Part shown: positions 34,801 to 45,411 of the stretch, one piece after another
Numbering within the stretch: position 1 is the stretch's first letter
How the letters are laid out: each line of letters begins with the position of its first letter
Assembly: GCA_019448385.1 (NCBI GenBank)
Contig: JAGTXO010000034.1
Coordinates: 172,501 to 236,500 of the forward strand
Length of the DNA stretch: 64,000 nt
Reading direction: 5' to 3'
DNA from: Diacronema lutheri
Taxonomy: Eukaryota > Haptophyta > Pavlovophyceae > Pavlovales > Pavlovaceae
Program-made: the position numbers and the translations under genes
Notes under the pieces: model-generated
The model's database searches: none
What the model saw: the letters and a program-made list of their open reading frames with translations, nothing else
Told to the model about the DNA's origin: nothing

Positions 34801-36475
34801 TCTCGCTGGGGGGCGCGGGGGGAGGGTCGGCACCCCTTGTCTCGCACGGCAGCGAGGCCTTGTCCCTGAGACAAGGTCTCTCGCTGGGGGCGCGGGGGGA
34901 GGGTCGGCACCCCTTGTCTCGCACGGCAGCGAGGCCTTGTCCCTGAGACAAGGTCTCTCGCTGGGGGCGCGTGGGGAGGGTCGGCACCCCTTGTCTCGCA
35001 CGGCAGCGAGGCCTTGTCTTCGACACAAGGTCTCTCGCTGGGGGCGCGGGGGGCGGGTCGGCACCCCTTGTCTCGCACGGCAGCGAGGCCTTGTCCCTTA
35101 GACAAGGTCTCTCGCTGGGGGGCGCGGGGGGAGGGTCGGCACCCCTTGTCTCGCACGGCAGCGAGGCCTTGTCCCTGAGACAAGGTCTCTCGCTGGGGGC
35201 GCGGGGGGAGGGTCGGCACCCCTTGTCTCGCACGGCAGCGAGGCCTTGTCCCTGAGACAAGGTCTCTCGCTGGGGGCGCGTGGGGAGGGTCGGCACCCCT
35301 TGTCTCGCACGGCAGCGAGGCCTTGTCCCTGAGACAAGGTCTCTCGCTGGGGGCGCGGGGGGAGGGTCGGCACCCCTTGTCTCGCACGGCAGCGAGGCCT
35401 TGTCCCTGAGACAAGGTCTCTCGCTGGGGGCGCGGGGGGAGGGTCGGCACCCCTTGTCTCGCACGGCAGCGAGGCCTTGTCCCTGAGACAAGGTCTCTCG
35501 CTGGGGGCGCGGGGGGGGGGTCGGCACCCCTTGTCTCGCACGGCAGCGAGGCCTTGTCCCTGAGACAAGGTCTCTCGCTGGGGGGCGCGGGGGGAGGGTC
35601 GGCACCCCTTGTCTCGCACGCGCGGCGCCCGCGCGGAGCCTCGAGAGCGCCAGCGGAATGAAGAAAGGGGGGGCGAAGGGGGGGCTGCATTGGATTGCAG
35701 CAGTTGCATCTGCCCTGGCGTAGCGTCACGCACGCCGCAAAAGTCACCGCTCCGCCTCCGCATGGCGCTCATGCCGCGCGCTGCGCACGCCGCGCGCTCT
35801 CTCCGAGCAGGTTGCGAGCACCCCAATCCCGTTCCCCTACACACAGCTGCTCTCGTGGCTTGTGAACGTGTTCATTGGCACGATGCCGCTCGCAGTCGCG
35901 GGCGCATATGCCGGCGGCGAATCGGCAGAGGTGTGTGCGCGCCTGTGAGCACCATCGCGCCTCCCGCGCGATCGCGCCTGCAGCGCAGTCGATCACGTAC
36001 AACGGGTTTGCCCTGCCGCCACAGGCCACGCTTACCTTAATTCACCTCGAGGGGTGCACGCGCGCCGTACGCCGCGCCAGGCTTATGGCGCCTGCCCTTC
36101 CTGCCCTTCGCAGCCTCTGCCGAGCCACGCACCCACCGCGCACTCCGGCCGCTCCCGCCCCCGTCCACCCCCCTCCTTCTTCACCACACCTCCCCTGGCC
36201 CACGTTGCCGCAGTCTGCCCTGTCTCCCATCACGATCATCAGCGTCTGCTTCACGTCGATCATGATCGCGCTCGCGCTTCTCGGCATCAACGAGACGGCG
36301 GCCGAGCTCGAGGCGCCTTTCGGCTTTGATCCGAACGACATCCCACTCGGTGCGTGCGCGCGCCGCCATGCTGCCGGCCGTTTCGCTCCATCACTCGCCA
36401 TCGCGCTGTGCCTTGCATGTGCGCTGTCCACGTGCACGGCCTGTGCGCTTTGGGCGGCCCTTATGGGAAAGGGAA

Positions 36476-36507
<32 letters not shown>

Positions 36508-36833
36508 AGGCAGGGGGCGGAGGGGAGGTGAAGGTGGGGGAGGGGGGATGGGGGGGGGGGGGGGGGCGGAGGGGAGGGGAAGGGGGGAAAAGGGGGGGGG
36601 GGGGGGGGGGGGGGGGGGTGGGGGGGGAAGGGGGAGAAGCAGCGAGTGCGCCTCTTTCCTGCGCCGCCATGAAACTGCGTTCCTCTCGCCGCGGCACGCG
36701 CCTAGGTCGCCTTGGCGAGGGCATGGAGGTGGACATCGCGGTGCTTTTGCGAGGCAGAGCATTTGCGAAGGCGCTCGTTACGAGTCGCACAAAGGGCGCT
36801 GCGGCTGTATTCGCTCCACGCGCAAAGACGTAG
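31830..36833 (+). CDS. Bestrophin-like anion channel
   Basis: Pentameric chloride/bicarbonate channel family; in algae and plants members sit in thylakoid or other membranes and affect proton motive force or inorganic carbon uptake. Exons: 31830-32018, 32216-32372, 32526-33028, 33792-33980, 34260-34382, 35811-35930, 36214-36349, 36706-36833; all phases close, giving 514 residues. Landmarks: MRGSVIPRVAGM, a hydrophobic helix, GFLLVFRSNLAYGRFWESR (the family signature near the pore helix), LRNLPPSADD, TAVFRPIIVRWSLQHVQ, TPIPFPYTQLLSWLVNVFIG, and INETAAELEAPFGFDPNDIP (the calcium-clasp-like region of bestrophins). Exon 3 carries an insertion of about 110 residues rich in Pro, Gly and Ala after the FRSN motif, unusual for the family. 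There is no obvious plastid signal at the N-terminus, so location is open. Confidence 0.93.
33057..33665. repeat. About 102-bp tandem repeat, 6 units, in bestrophin intron 3
   Basis: Each unit has a C tract, CTTTGCCCACCCTCCC, CCGTATGTTTCTTTGCG and TGTGCCGTCCCATCCCACAT. Units differ in C-tract length and in TATTG versus TTTTG; the T-type occurs in units 4 and 6, suggesting pairwise duplication. It is pyrimidine-rich on the sense strand and ends about 120 bp before the acceptor. Confidence 0.92.
34461..35625. repeat. 77-bp hairpin-forming minisatellite, 15 units, in bestrophin intron 5
   Basis: Each unit contains the inverted repeat GCGAGGCCTTGTC...GACAAGGTCTCTCGC with a CCTGA, CCTTA or TTCGA loop, then a G tract and GGTCGGCACCCCTTGTCTCG. 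Loop variants are arranged in blocks, and several adjacent units share the same order of variants, so the array grew by block duplication. Every unit could extrude a cruciform or fold as an RNA stem of at least 13 bp. It is not a CRISPR array because nothing between stems is unique. Confidence 0.95.
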
Positions 36834-37043
36834 CGCGCAGTCGTACGCGTGCGTGTCCTTTTCCGTCGTCCCCCCCCCCCCCCCCCCCCCCCATGCTTAT
36901 AAAGAAAAACAAAGCAAATGTCGTTTACAGACAAGCCAACTGTCGCCGACTACCCCTGGAGACAAAGGGCGTGGTCGTCGCACCCTCTCACACGCATCCT
37001 GTCAGTGCCTATCCAGCAGCACGACTGGCGAGCCTCCTTGCAG
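36834..37043. other. Convergent gap between bestrophin and the orphan gene
   Basis: Holds a 28-base C tract and an AT-rich patch, TTATAAAGAAAAACAAAGC (36897-36915). Both flanking genes end here, so this is likely shared 3' sequence with polyadenylation signals I cannot define. Confidence 0.5.
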
Positions 37044-39958
37044 TCAGAGCAGCGGCCCGCCCTCAGTGACCGACCGGAGCGCAGCGGCCGCCGCCGCGGT
37101 GGCCATCGCAACGGCCGTCCACGCCGCGCGCGACGTCGTCTGCGCCGCGGCCGCGCGCGCGCCGTCATCGCCGCCTTCCTCGGCGTGCGAGACGGCGGTG
37201 CGCCCGGCCGCGCCCAGCGGCGCAGGCGCGTGTCGCTCTCTCAAGTCGCGCACACGTGCGGCCCAGTCGAGTACGTCCATCGCGGCGGCGTCGGCGACGT
37301 TACGCGCGCGCGCGAAACCGCCGTTGGCCGAGCGGCGGACGCCGTCGGCGGGGTACGGCGGAGCCGCGCGCGCGCCCGTGCGGCTGGCGCCCGCGCTCGC
37401 GCCGACGGCGCTGCGGAGCGGCGGCTCGGCGGCGGTGGCGGCGCGCTCGGCGGCGGCGGTGGCGGCGCGCACGGCGTCGGGTGCGGCCGCCTCGACGGCG
37501 TGCATCGCGCGCACGCGCTTGGCGCGCTCGCGCTCCGCGCCGTCAACGATTCGCTGGGCGTACGAGAAGAGGAAGGTGACGGTCCGATCGGGTGGGCGCG
37601 CCGCGGCGCAGCCGCAGCTTAAACCGGCGCGCGTGCCGCACCCACCGCAGCTGAAGCCGCCAAGGCCGCCGCCGCGCAGCAGCTCGCGGTTGTGCGCGCG
37701 GCGCAGACGTTCCGTGCGCGTTCGGCGCAGCCGCAACGGGCTGTGCGCGCTGGCCGCGCCGCCGCGCACGTTGGTGCCGCCCGCCGCGCCCGCCGCGCCC
37801 GCCGCGCCCGCCGCGCCCGCCGCGCCCACCGCGCCCGCCGCGCCCGCCGCGCCCGCCGCGCCCACCGCGCCCACCGCGCCCGCCGCGCCCGCCGCGCCCG
37901 CCGCGCCCGCCGCGCCCGCGCCCATCGGCGCGCCCGTGCGGCGCGCCGCGGCGCGCGGCGCGCCGTCGACGGCCCGGCGTGCTTCGTCGGCGTCGTCGGC
38001 GTCGTCGAGGCGCGCCCTCGTGGAGCCAACGCTACCCAACGGGGGCGTGGCGCACGCGTTGTCGCCGCCGCCGCCGCCGCGTCCCACGCGCGCCTCCAAG
38101 GCGGCCGACGCGGTCAACACGGCCAACGCGCGGTCGTTGCGCGATGCGGACGCTGGCGGCGGAAAGCCCGGGCGCGCCTCCGCCGCCTCGCCCGCGCGCA
38201 CCCACGCGGCCGCCGCCGCCTCGGCCGCCTCGGCCGCGGCGGCCGCACCGCCGTCCCACGCCGCCGCAACGCCGCCGCGCGCCCCGCTGCCGCCACCACC
38301 ACCGCCACCGTCACCGCCACGGCCGCCACGGCCGCCACCGCCGCCGCCGCTGCCGCCATCGCCATCGCCGCCGCCACCACCATAGCCGCCATCGCCATAG
38401 CCATCGCCGCCACCAAAGCCGCCGCCGCCACAGCCGCTGCCGCCATCGCCGCCGCCATAGCCGCTGCCGCCCCTCAGTTTGGCGCCGCCGCTGCGCGCGC
38501 CATCGCCGCCGCGCATCCGCGCGGTGCGCGGCAGTTGGATGTGCGCAAGGTTGTAACGTGCGTCATGCTCCCCGTCACGCGCGTCACGCTCCCCGTCACG
38601 CGCGTCACGCTCCCCGTCACGCGCGTCACGCTCCCCGTCACGCGCGTCACGCTCCCCGTCACGCGCGTCACGCTCCCCGTCACGCGCGTCGAGCGTCGAG
38701 TACGAATGCGCGCGCTCGCGCCCCGCACCGCCATCGCCACGTTCGACGTCGGCTGATGCGCGCAAGCCGTTACGCTCGCGCGCGCGCGCGCGCGCGCGCT
38801 CAGCCGCCACGGCCGCGGCGGCCGCGGCCGCGCCCGCGCGCGGGCCGGCGGCCTCGTCCCACGCCGCGCGCTGGCCGCAGCCGAACCGATCCCACGCGGC
38901 GAGCGGCGCGCGCACGCGCGGCGACGCGGGCGCGGACAACGTCGACGAAGCCGCGCGCGCGGGCTGCGCCGCCGAGCCGCCAGCGGCGCACGCGGAGGAT
39001 GGGCGCGACCTCGCCGTGCGTGACACCGGCGGCGTGGGCGACCGCGTCGCGCTACGTGCGCGCGGCGAGGTCGCGGCAGGTGTCGTGGGCGCACTGCTTG
39101 CAGGCGAGCGTGCGCCGAGCGCCCGCTCGCCGGCGATACCGCGTCGCCCCGCGTCCGCAGAAGAGCTGCGCGCAGACCGCACCACGCCGCGCGCGTCCGC
39201 GTGAACCGCGTCGCTGCCGGCCAGCGACGGGCGATGGGCGCCAGGCGGTGGTGGTGGCGAGCGGGGCCTCGGCGACGTACCCGTTGGTATCGACGCGCGG
39301 CGCAGCGCACCATCCGCCGTCGCTGCGATGGCGGCCGCCGTGCGCTCGCCGCCGCCGCTTCCGCGCCGCCACTCCCGCGCAGCCGTCTCCGCGTCAAGCG
39401 CGTGCCGCCGCCACGCTGCATCGGCAGCGGCAGCGGCTGCGGCAGCATTTGTTTCGTCAGCGGAAGCCTCGCTCCCAAATAGGGAGGGCGGGCGCAGATC
39501 CAAGGCGTCGGCGTCGGCGGCACCGTCAATTGCAGCCGACGGCGCACGCGCCGCCGCGTTTAAAACGGCACCGCGGTGCTCGCGATGCCCGCCGAGCACA
39601 CGTCGCTCGCCCGCGCCGCCGCCATCGTGCGCCGCGCGCGAGCCCACCGTGCCCGTGGCGGTCGTCGTCGCGGCCGTGACGGCCGTCAACTTCCGATCGG
39701 TGCACGCGCGCCCCGTCGCGTCCACGTCCGAGCCCGCGCGCCTCACCCGAGCGGCGGCGTTTCGCATAAAGCTTCCGCGCGCCTCACCGACCGCCGAGCC
39801 GCCGTCGCCGCCGTCGCCGCCGTCGCCGCCGTCGGGGACCACGGACGGTGGGAAACACGCCAAGGAGGGCGCCTGGTGCACGTGCACGATGGCGGGCGAC
39901 GAGATGTGCACCGAGCCACAGCAGCCCGCGCCCGCGCCCGCACCTGCGCCCGCGCCCA

Positions 39959-40013
<55 letters not shown>

Positions 40014-41102
40014 ACCTATGGCGGCACGCGCCCGCAACGCACCGCGTGCGCGCCGCTCAGCTTCGAGGAGACCCTCGAGCGCGTCGACGCGCGAGCTCAG
40101 CCGCGAGAACGCCTGGCTCTCACGCCGCGCGCCGTGCCAGGCCAAGCCGCCATCGTTGGCCGACCCTCGAGGCAATTGATTGGCTAGCCCAGGGCGCGTA
40201 CAAACACCAGAAGCGTCCCATTCCTGCCCGCTCGCGGCGCGCTCGGCGGTGCGAACGGCATGCCCCTCGGCCACGGACTGCGCAGCCTCCAAGCTGCTGC
40301 CCGCGCCCGCGCCTCTCGCCTCCATGCTGCCGAGCGCGCCGCGCACGACGCGGCGGAGGGCGGCAACGGCCTCGGCGACCTCGGGCGCGACAGCGCCTCC
40401 GCGGCCGCCGGCATCCCCGCCGCCGCAGCCGCCGCTGCGAGCCGAGTGTGCGCGCTCGAGCGTGCGCGCGCTGGTACCGCGCTCCGCGCCGCCGCTGTCG
40501 CTGCCTGCGCCGCCGTCCGCGCCGGCGCGGCCGCCGCGGTCGGACGCAACTGGCGGGGGCGGCCAAACGGGCGGCGAAAGCGGGCGCAGGCTGCGCACGT
40601 GCATGCTCGTTTGCTCAGGTCCAGGGCACGTGCCGCCGCGCGGCAAAGGCAGCGGTTGCGCGCCTGCGGCCGCCCGCGTCGCGCCCGTCGGCGCTGCACC
40701 ATTGCCCGCCTCGCGTTGCGCCGCCAGCGCTGCGCGCGCGACCGCGTGCGACGCGCTGCTGGCATTCCCGCGCTCGCGCGAGCCGTGCTGGGCGGCGCCT
40801 GCGGCGACGGCAGCGGTGCCGGCGGCGGTGGATGCGCTATGCGCAGCAGACGAGGATCGCACGTAAGCGTCGCGGCCACCCGCGCCGCTTGCGCCGGCGG
40901 CGACCGCGGCACACCCGGCCATCCGGCACGCGATCGCGCTCGAGCACGGCGACGAGCCGCGCAGCGATTCCGACGGCGGGACGTTCTTGAGCTCGTCGAG
41001 GTGTCCGCCGAGCTGGGCGCGCGCGGGCGCGGCGCGTATGTGTGCGCGGGTTCGCATAGCATCGTCGTCGGACGGGATCCACGTGCGCGCCTCGCCCGAC
41101 AT
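37044..41102 (-). CDS. Orphan low-complexity protein, 1,352 residues, single exon
   Basis: An uninterrupted frame from ATG (MSGEARTWIPSDDDAMRTRA) to stop. No known domain is seen. It has Ala/Gly-rich disorder, helical stretches (SRLSSRVDALEGLLEAERRA; AQRIVDGAERERAKRVRAMH; MDVLDWAARVRDLRERH), a GAGAGA run, six 7-residue DARDGER repeats encoded by 21-bp units at 38572-38700, and a long Gly-rich region (about 38280-38480). The opposite strand is also open over much of the span, as is common at this GC content. I prefer this strand because its start is an ATG, it alone stays open throughout, and it alternates charged helices with linkers. It could be a cytoskeletal or scaffold protein; that is a guess. 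Hidden introns are possible. Confidence 0.6.
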
Positions 41103-41318
41103 CTCGCTTCAGGAGGAAGACACTGCCGTTTCACTTTCGGTTGGCCGTTTTCGCAGGGAACGGCGGAACGCCACTCGTCTGCTGCGCAACAGTCACGATC
41201 GCCTGGTCTTGGTGTGGTGGCGGGCCGCGACAGCGCAGTTCGATTGGTTCGACTCCGCAACAGTCACGATTCGCAAGGCACACAAGCACACCGCACACGA
41301 CGTCGACACGCTTTGTCG
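41103..41318. promoter_or_regulatory. Gap between two minus-strand genes with an 80-bp-spaced direct repeat
   Basis: GCAACAGTCACGATCGC at 41186-41202 recurs as GCAACAGTCACGATTCGC at about 41266. The pair lies between the stop of the coiled-coil gene and the start of the orphan gene, so it may be a promoter element of the latter. No gene is supported here. Confidence 0.4.
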
Positions 41319-42049
41319 TCATTTCTGGCTGCGCATCATGTCAAAGATGACAGCGTCGTCGAGCGTGACGATCGTCCCGTCGGGCTTGAAGGTGCACACG
41401 TGCGCCAACTCGCTGTCCAGAAGCTTCAGCTCGCGCATCAGCAGGCCGCCGCAGGGCCTCCTGATGATGTGCTCCGCGTAGAATTGCTTGGCGCGCTGGA
41501 GTGCGACCGAAAACGTGCCCTAGAACGCGATTGGTACGCTTGCGCACGCAGCTTGTACTGTTCATTGATCGCATACCTTAAAGACTCGAGGGCATCGTTC
41601 TCGCTGGCCATCTCCGCGGCGATCTCCGCGTCGTAGCTGGCAATCTCCGCGTCCTTGCGGGCGATCTCCGCGTCCTTGCCGGCAATCTCCGCGTCCTTGC
41701 GGGCGATCTCCGCGTCCTTGCCGGCAATCTCCGCGTCCTTGCGGGCGATCTCTGCGTCCTTGGCGGCGAGCAGCTCAGCACGAGTCTTGACGATTTCGGC
41801 GAGCTCATTCGTTTGATCCGCAAGCCGCTTGTTCTCGTCCCGAAGCCATGTGTGCTCTTGCATCGCAGCGTAAAGGAGCCTCGCCTGAAGCGGGTCCCGA
41901 GGGCGGTCCGGGTCGTACTTTAGCGACGAAACGTGCATGTCGAAGAAGCTCTGCAGCGGCGGCTGGTCGGCCAGCATGCGGATGAACGATGTGCACATCG
42001 GGCCCCTGCGTGGCTTGATGATCATCATGAAGGCCATGGCGGACAGCAT
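41319..42049 (-). CDS. Coiled-coil repeat protein, 226 residues
   Basis: Exons 41546-42049 and 41319-41495. The N-terminus is MLSAMAFMMIIKPRRGPMCT, then QPPLQSFFDMHVSSL, then a helix whose core is seven tandem copies of a 7-residue unit KDAEIAR/KDAEIAG encoded by 21-bp repeats (41630-41760), an exact heptad that should form a parallel coiled coil. After the repeat the frame continues DALESLRYAINEQYKLR. A 50-base intron with a GC donor (CGT|GCGCAAG) and acceptor CTCCAG then joins RAKQFYAEHIIRRPCGGLLM and ends LDDAVIFDMMRSQK. Without the intron the first frame would run into an unrelated Ser/Arg tail. No family recognised. The tiny intron is inferred from frame quality, so the C-terminus is less certain than the rest. 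Confidence 0.7.
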
Positions 42050-42708
42050 GTTTCGTCAGTGAAGTTGGAGAGCGATGGCTGCCGCGACGGTTCATGCCTC
42101 CACTTGCGCGTTGGCGCCCGCCCGACCCACGTTTCTCCGACGCGCTCGTACGCGAGCGCTCGCTTGAGGTTGACGTGCGCGCGCTCTGCCGCGCGCCTCG
42201 TCGTGGAGCACGCCGCAGCTTGTGGCATGCGGCTCGAGATGTCGACGCTGTACGCCTCGCACGCCGCTTTTGTCCGTGGTGTGCGCGCGCGGCGGCACGC
42301 TCAAGTACAGCAACGGCGCGCTGCTCGTCGGCGCGCTCGCCGCACCCACGCACGCGCCGTGCATGGCGCAGCCCGATGCGCTGCGCGCGCACGGCGAGGT
42401 GGCGAGATGGTGGGCGCTCCCGATATTGGCATCTTTTGCGCGCGGACTCGCACCGACGTCTGCGGACGAGACGCCTGGCGTGGTCGCACGCAGCGTCAAC
42501 ATGGGCGACGCGTTCCCGCTGCGCCGATCCGCCCGCGTCACCCTGGCCGCGCATGCTGCGCGCGCCCAGTGAGTGGCCGCCCGGTGCCGGGCCGGCTCGG
42601 TCGATAAATTCCGATTTCAAAATGTGAGGACCTCGGATCCGTCCGCCATCGTGTCAAGTAGTCCACGACTAGTCTTGGCGAGGCGGACGCTCACCCGTCG
42701 CGCTCTCG
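42050..42708. other. Region between divergent coiled-coil and F-box genes
   Basis: A plus-strand open frame at about 42222-42572 reads TLKYSNGALLVGALAA and onward to HAARAQ with protein-like composition, but lacks a good ATG at its 5' end and has no recognisable domain. It could be an exon of an unrecognised gene. The AT-richer stretch GATAAATTCCGATTTCAAAA (42603-42622), about 90 bp before the F-box start, is a core-promoter candidate. Confidence 0.35.
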
Positions 42709-44908
42709 ATGCCCGAGCGTCTGGAGCAGCTGCCAAGCGACCTGTGCCACCTCATCTTCGCCGCCCTGCTCGACGCTCGCAGCATCTGCCGAGCCGCACG
42801 GGTGCGCCGCGCGCACGTCGCGCCGCACTCCGCGTCAGCCATCCCCGGGCTCGAGCGCGACGCGCGAGCGCGGACCCTCAGGAGGGAGCGGGGCCGGCTG
42901 CCGACGCAATGCTCGTTGTGCTTGCCACGCGTCCTGTCCGCGAGCGCGCTCACCTTTGCTTCTTGCGCCATCGAGCAGGTGGAGGCGCACGCGTACGGCG
43001 TGACACTGGCGTGACATTCCACCTCGCGGCGCCCGGCGCTGCACCACGCGCCAGGTATGCCGCGCGTGGCGCGTGCTCATCGAGGCGGCTGGGCCCGCGC
43101 TGTGGCGCCGCCAGATCGCCCACGATTTCCCGCTTTTCGCCGAGGCGATCGAAGCCGCGCACAACACGGACGCGCGCGACGACGCGGCGGACGACGACAC
43201 GCCGCTATACGCCGGCCCGTCCGCGCCCACTTCTCCGTGGACGGCCGCCGCGTGGCACCAGATCGTGAGCGGCAGTGCGTCGATCAAGGCGCAGGTGCTG
43301 AATCAGAGACTGCGCGTGGTGAGTTTGCCCTTGCGCCGCCCGGACTCGTGCTGCACGCCGGATTCCTACCCTCGGCGGCTTTGCGCTCCTCCACCCAGCG
43401 CTGCGCGCACCCACCCATGCCCCCCAATCTCCCCCCCCCCCCCCCCCCTTCCCCTTTCTTTCCTCCGTGCGCCCGCCCGCCCTCTGCAGGGGCTCTTCGG
43501 CTGCGCGCACTGGTGCACGGCCACGTATTGCGCCGGACTCGCCGGACTCGCGCTCCCGCCCGCGCAGCTGCGCGCGCAGCGCACGCCGCTGCGGCTGCGC
43601 GAGCTTGACGCGTGGCCGTCCAAGCAGGACTTGGGAATCGTTCCCGCCGCGCGCGTCCGCGTCGCGACGGGCTCTTCCGATTTCCAGCCACTGTCCGCCG
43701 CCGAGCTGCGCGCGCTGCGGCCGGGGCAGGTCGTCGAGCTGCAGTGGAAGCGCACGCTCTCGTCGCCGCGTTTTAATTGGTGGTTTGCCCTTGTGCACGA
43801 GGTCTGCCCGGGCGGCGAGTCGGCGGGCGCGCGCGCCGAAGGCGACGGCAGCGTCGGTGCAGTCGAGCGCGACGCCAGTGTGGGCACACGCGGCCGCACA
43901 CTGGCTGTCGACAGGGCACGTCACAGTCACGGCTGCGGGGCAACCGGTGAAGCACGAGATGGCGCCGCCAGCGCCGCCGGCGCTCCCTGCGCGCGCTGTA
44001 CGGGCGGCAGCAGCGGCCAAGCAGAAACGGGCGGCAGACCGACCGACGCCGGGCCGTGCGGGCTCCTGCGGCCACGCGTGCCGAGCGTGCCGAGCGGCCG
44101 GACCGGCCGGACCGGCGAGGTGCTGCCGCTGCCGCCCGCGCACGCGGCGGGCGACGGTGCGCGCGCGTTGGGTGCAAGCGGCGACGGTGGCGTCGCGTGC
44201 GGCGTGGACGGGACGTGCAAAAGCGGCGGCGCGGAGGACCCGGACCCGGACTCGATCCGGACAGCGGCTCGCCGTGCGGCAGCGGAGGACGCGGACTCCA
44301 TCGTGCTCTGCTTCCCGCAGTACAGCAGCACGCCGCATGGCAGCGGGTTGGCGCTCACGGGCCTCGAGCGTGTGTACCGCACGCGCACGACCACGATGCA
44401 TGGCGGCGTCGCCGGAGGGCTGCGGACCGTGACTGACGCGCAGCGGTCACAGTGGCTCGAGTGCCTTGCGGGCAGCTCGCACGACTTTGCGTACGTGCCC
44501 GTCCACCCGGCGGCGCCGCCGTCACCGACGGCGACGGCGGTCGCGAGCGCGGCTGGCGGGGCGGACGGCGAGGCGCGCGCGGCGTCTGCGGAGGCTTGCG
44601 CCGCTGCTGCCGCCACAACGGGAAGCGACGCGTTGCGCGGCGCCGCTTGGTGTGTGAGCGGTTGCGGCGCGGTCGTGCACGCGGCGGGCAGCTCCGCCGA
44701 CGCGGAGCGGCAGCGCGGGCCCGTCTCGCGGCTCGAGCTCGACACATCGAGCGAACTCGACGCGATTCGCGCCGCATTTCAAAAGGGCTACCCGCGGCAC
44801 GGCGCGCAAGCCGAGCGCGTGCGCGCGGCGGCGTGCGGCGCGCGCGAGGGCTCGGACGCGCTGAGCATGCGGAGCGTGCGGATGCTGGGCATGCTCAACC
44901 TGCGTTGA
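42709..44908 (+). CDS. F-box protein
   Basis: Predicted substrate adaptor of an SCF ubiquitin ligase. Exons 42709-42801, 43055-43318 and 43490-44908 give 591 residues. The F-box spans an intron: LEQLPSDLCHLIFAALLDAR then SICRAARVCRAWRVLIEAAG and PALWRRQIAHDF. Downstream, VVELQWKRTLSSPRFNWWFA and, after a Gly/Ala/Asp insert, DSIVLCFPQYSSTPHG and the GGLRTVTDAQRSQW region recall plant F-box proteins whose C-terminal half has a conserved FxWW motif and a GGxRxVxxxExxxW motif. Exon 2 may end at 43315 or 43318. The long exon 3 includes a disordered insert of about 130 residues (about 43800-44260). The substrate is unknown. Confidence 0.85.
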
Positions 44909-44988
44909 CGACTTGACGTGCAGGAGACAGTGCAAATCCTGACTGTGTCACGCGCGGATTGCGGACCCGGGACTGTGGCGCATCGGCT

Positions 44989-45408
44989 TCATCGGCCGAT
45001 CGACACATCGATGTTGCCGACCGGCGGTTGTCCGGGCTCGGCCTCGCGATTCGGCGAGGCTTCCCTCCTTGACAGCGAGGCGCTCGGCCTGTCGCCGCTG
45101 GCGGTTGGTGATCGTGGCGGTTCTCGCTTGCCGGGCTCGGGCGGCGATAAGCCGTCCCACGCCTTGGCGACCATGCGCTTCGCGGGGTTTGGGCCCGTAG
45201 TGCCATCGAGTGCGGCGATTGCCGCGCGCGCCGCATCGCCGTCGCGGACCAGGACGGCCGCGGCGCCTTTGGACCAACCGTTGCGCTTGCGCAGGATGAG
45301 GGCGCTCGTAACCTCGATGCCGTGCTCAGCCATAAGCCACGCAACCAGCTCGTCCTCCTCCATCCCAAACGGCAGGCCGCCGACGAAGAGCCTCGCGCGC
45401 GCCTCCAT
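44989..45408 (-). CDS. Small RRM (RNA recognition motif) protein
   Basis: 139 residues, one exon. RNP2 is LFVGGLPF (residues 7-14). The helix EEDELVAWLMAEHGIEV follows, then ALILRKRNGWSKGAAAVLV. In the RNP1 position the usual aromatic residues are replaced by Ala (KGAAAVLV instead of KGFGFVxF), so stacking on RNA may rest on RNP2 alone or binding may be lost. DGDAARAAIAALDG matches the second RRM helix. The tail is Pro/Ser/Arg-rich. The next in-frame codon upstream is GTG, so I place the start at the ATG ending at 45408. Confidence 0.82.
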   Translation of the reverse strand: MEARARLFVGGLPFGMEEDELVAWLMAEHGIEVTSALILRKRNGWSKGAAAVLVRDGDAARAAIAALDGTTGPNPAKRMVAKAWDGLSPPEPGKREPPRSPTASGDRPSASLSRREASPNREAEPGQPPVGNIDVSIGR

Positions 45409-45411
45409 CAC

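Noticed and set aside
34461-35625. CRISPR array
   Set aside because: There are no unique spacers. The whole 77-bp unit repeats, including the intervening sequence, and it lies in a eukaryotic intron.
34388-35844. Minus-strand repeat protein of RPCLRDKASLPCETRGADPP type
   Set aside because: An open frame through the intron 5 hairpin array, antisense to a well-supported bestrophin gene.
36712-40990. Plus-strand open frames opposite the 37044-41102 orphan
   Set aside because: They are broken into several overlapping pieces and dominated by Arg/Pro/Ala runs typical of antisense reading in GC-rich DNA.
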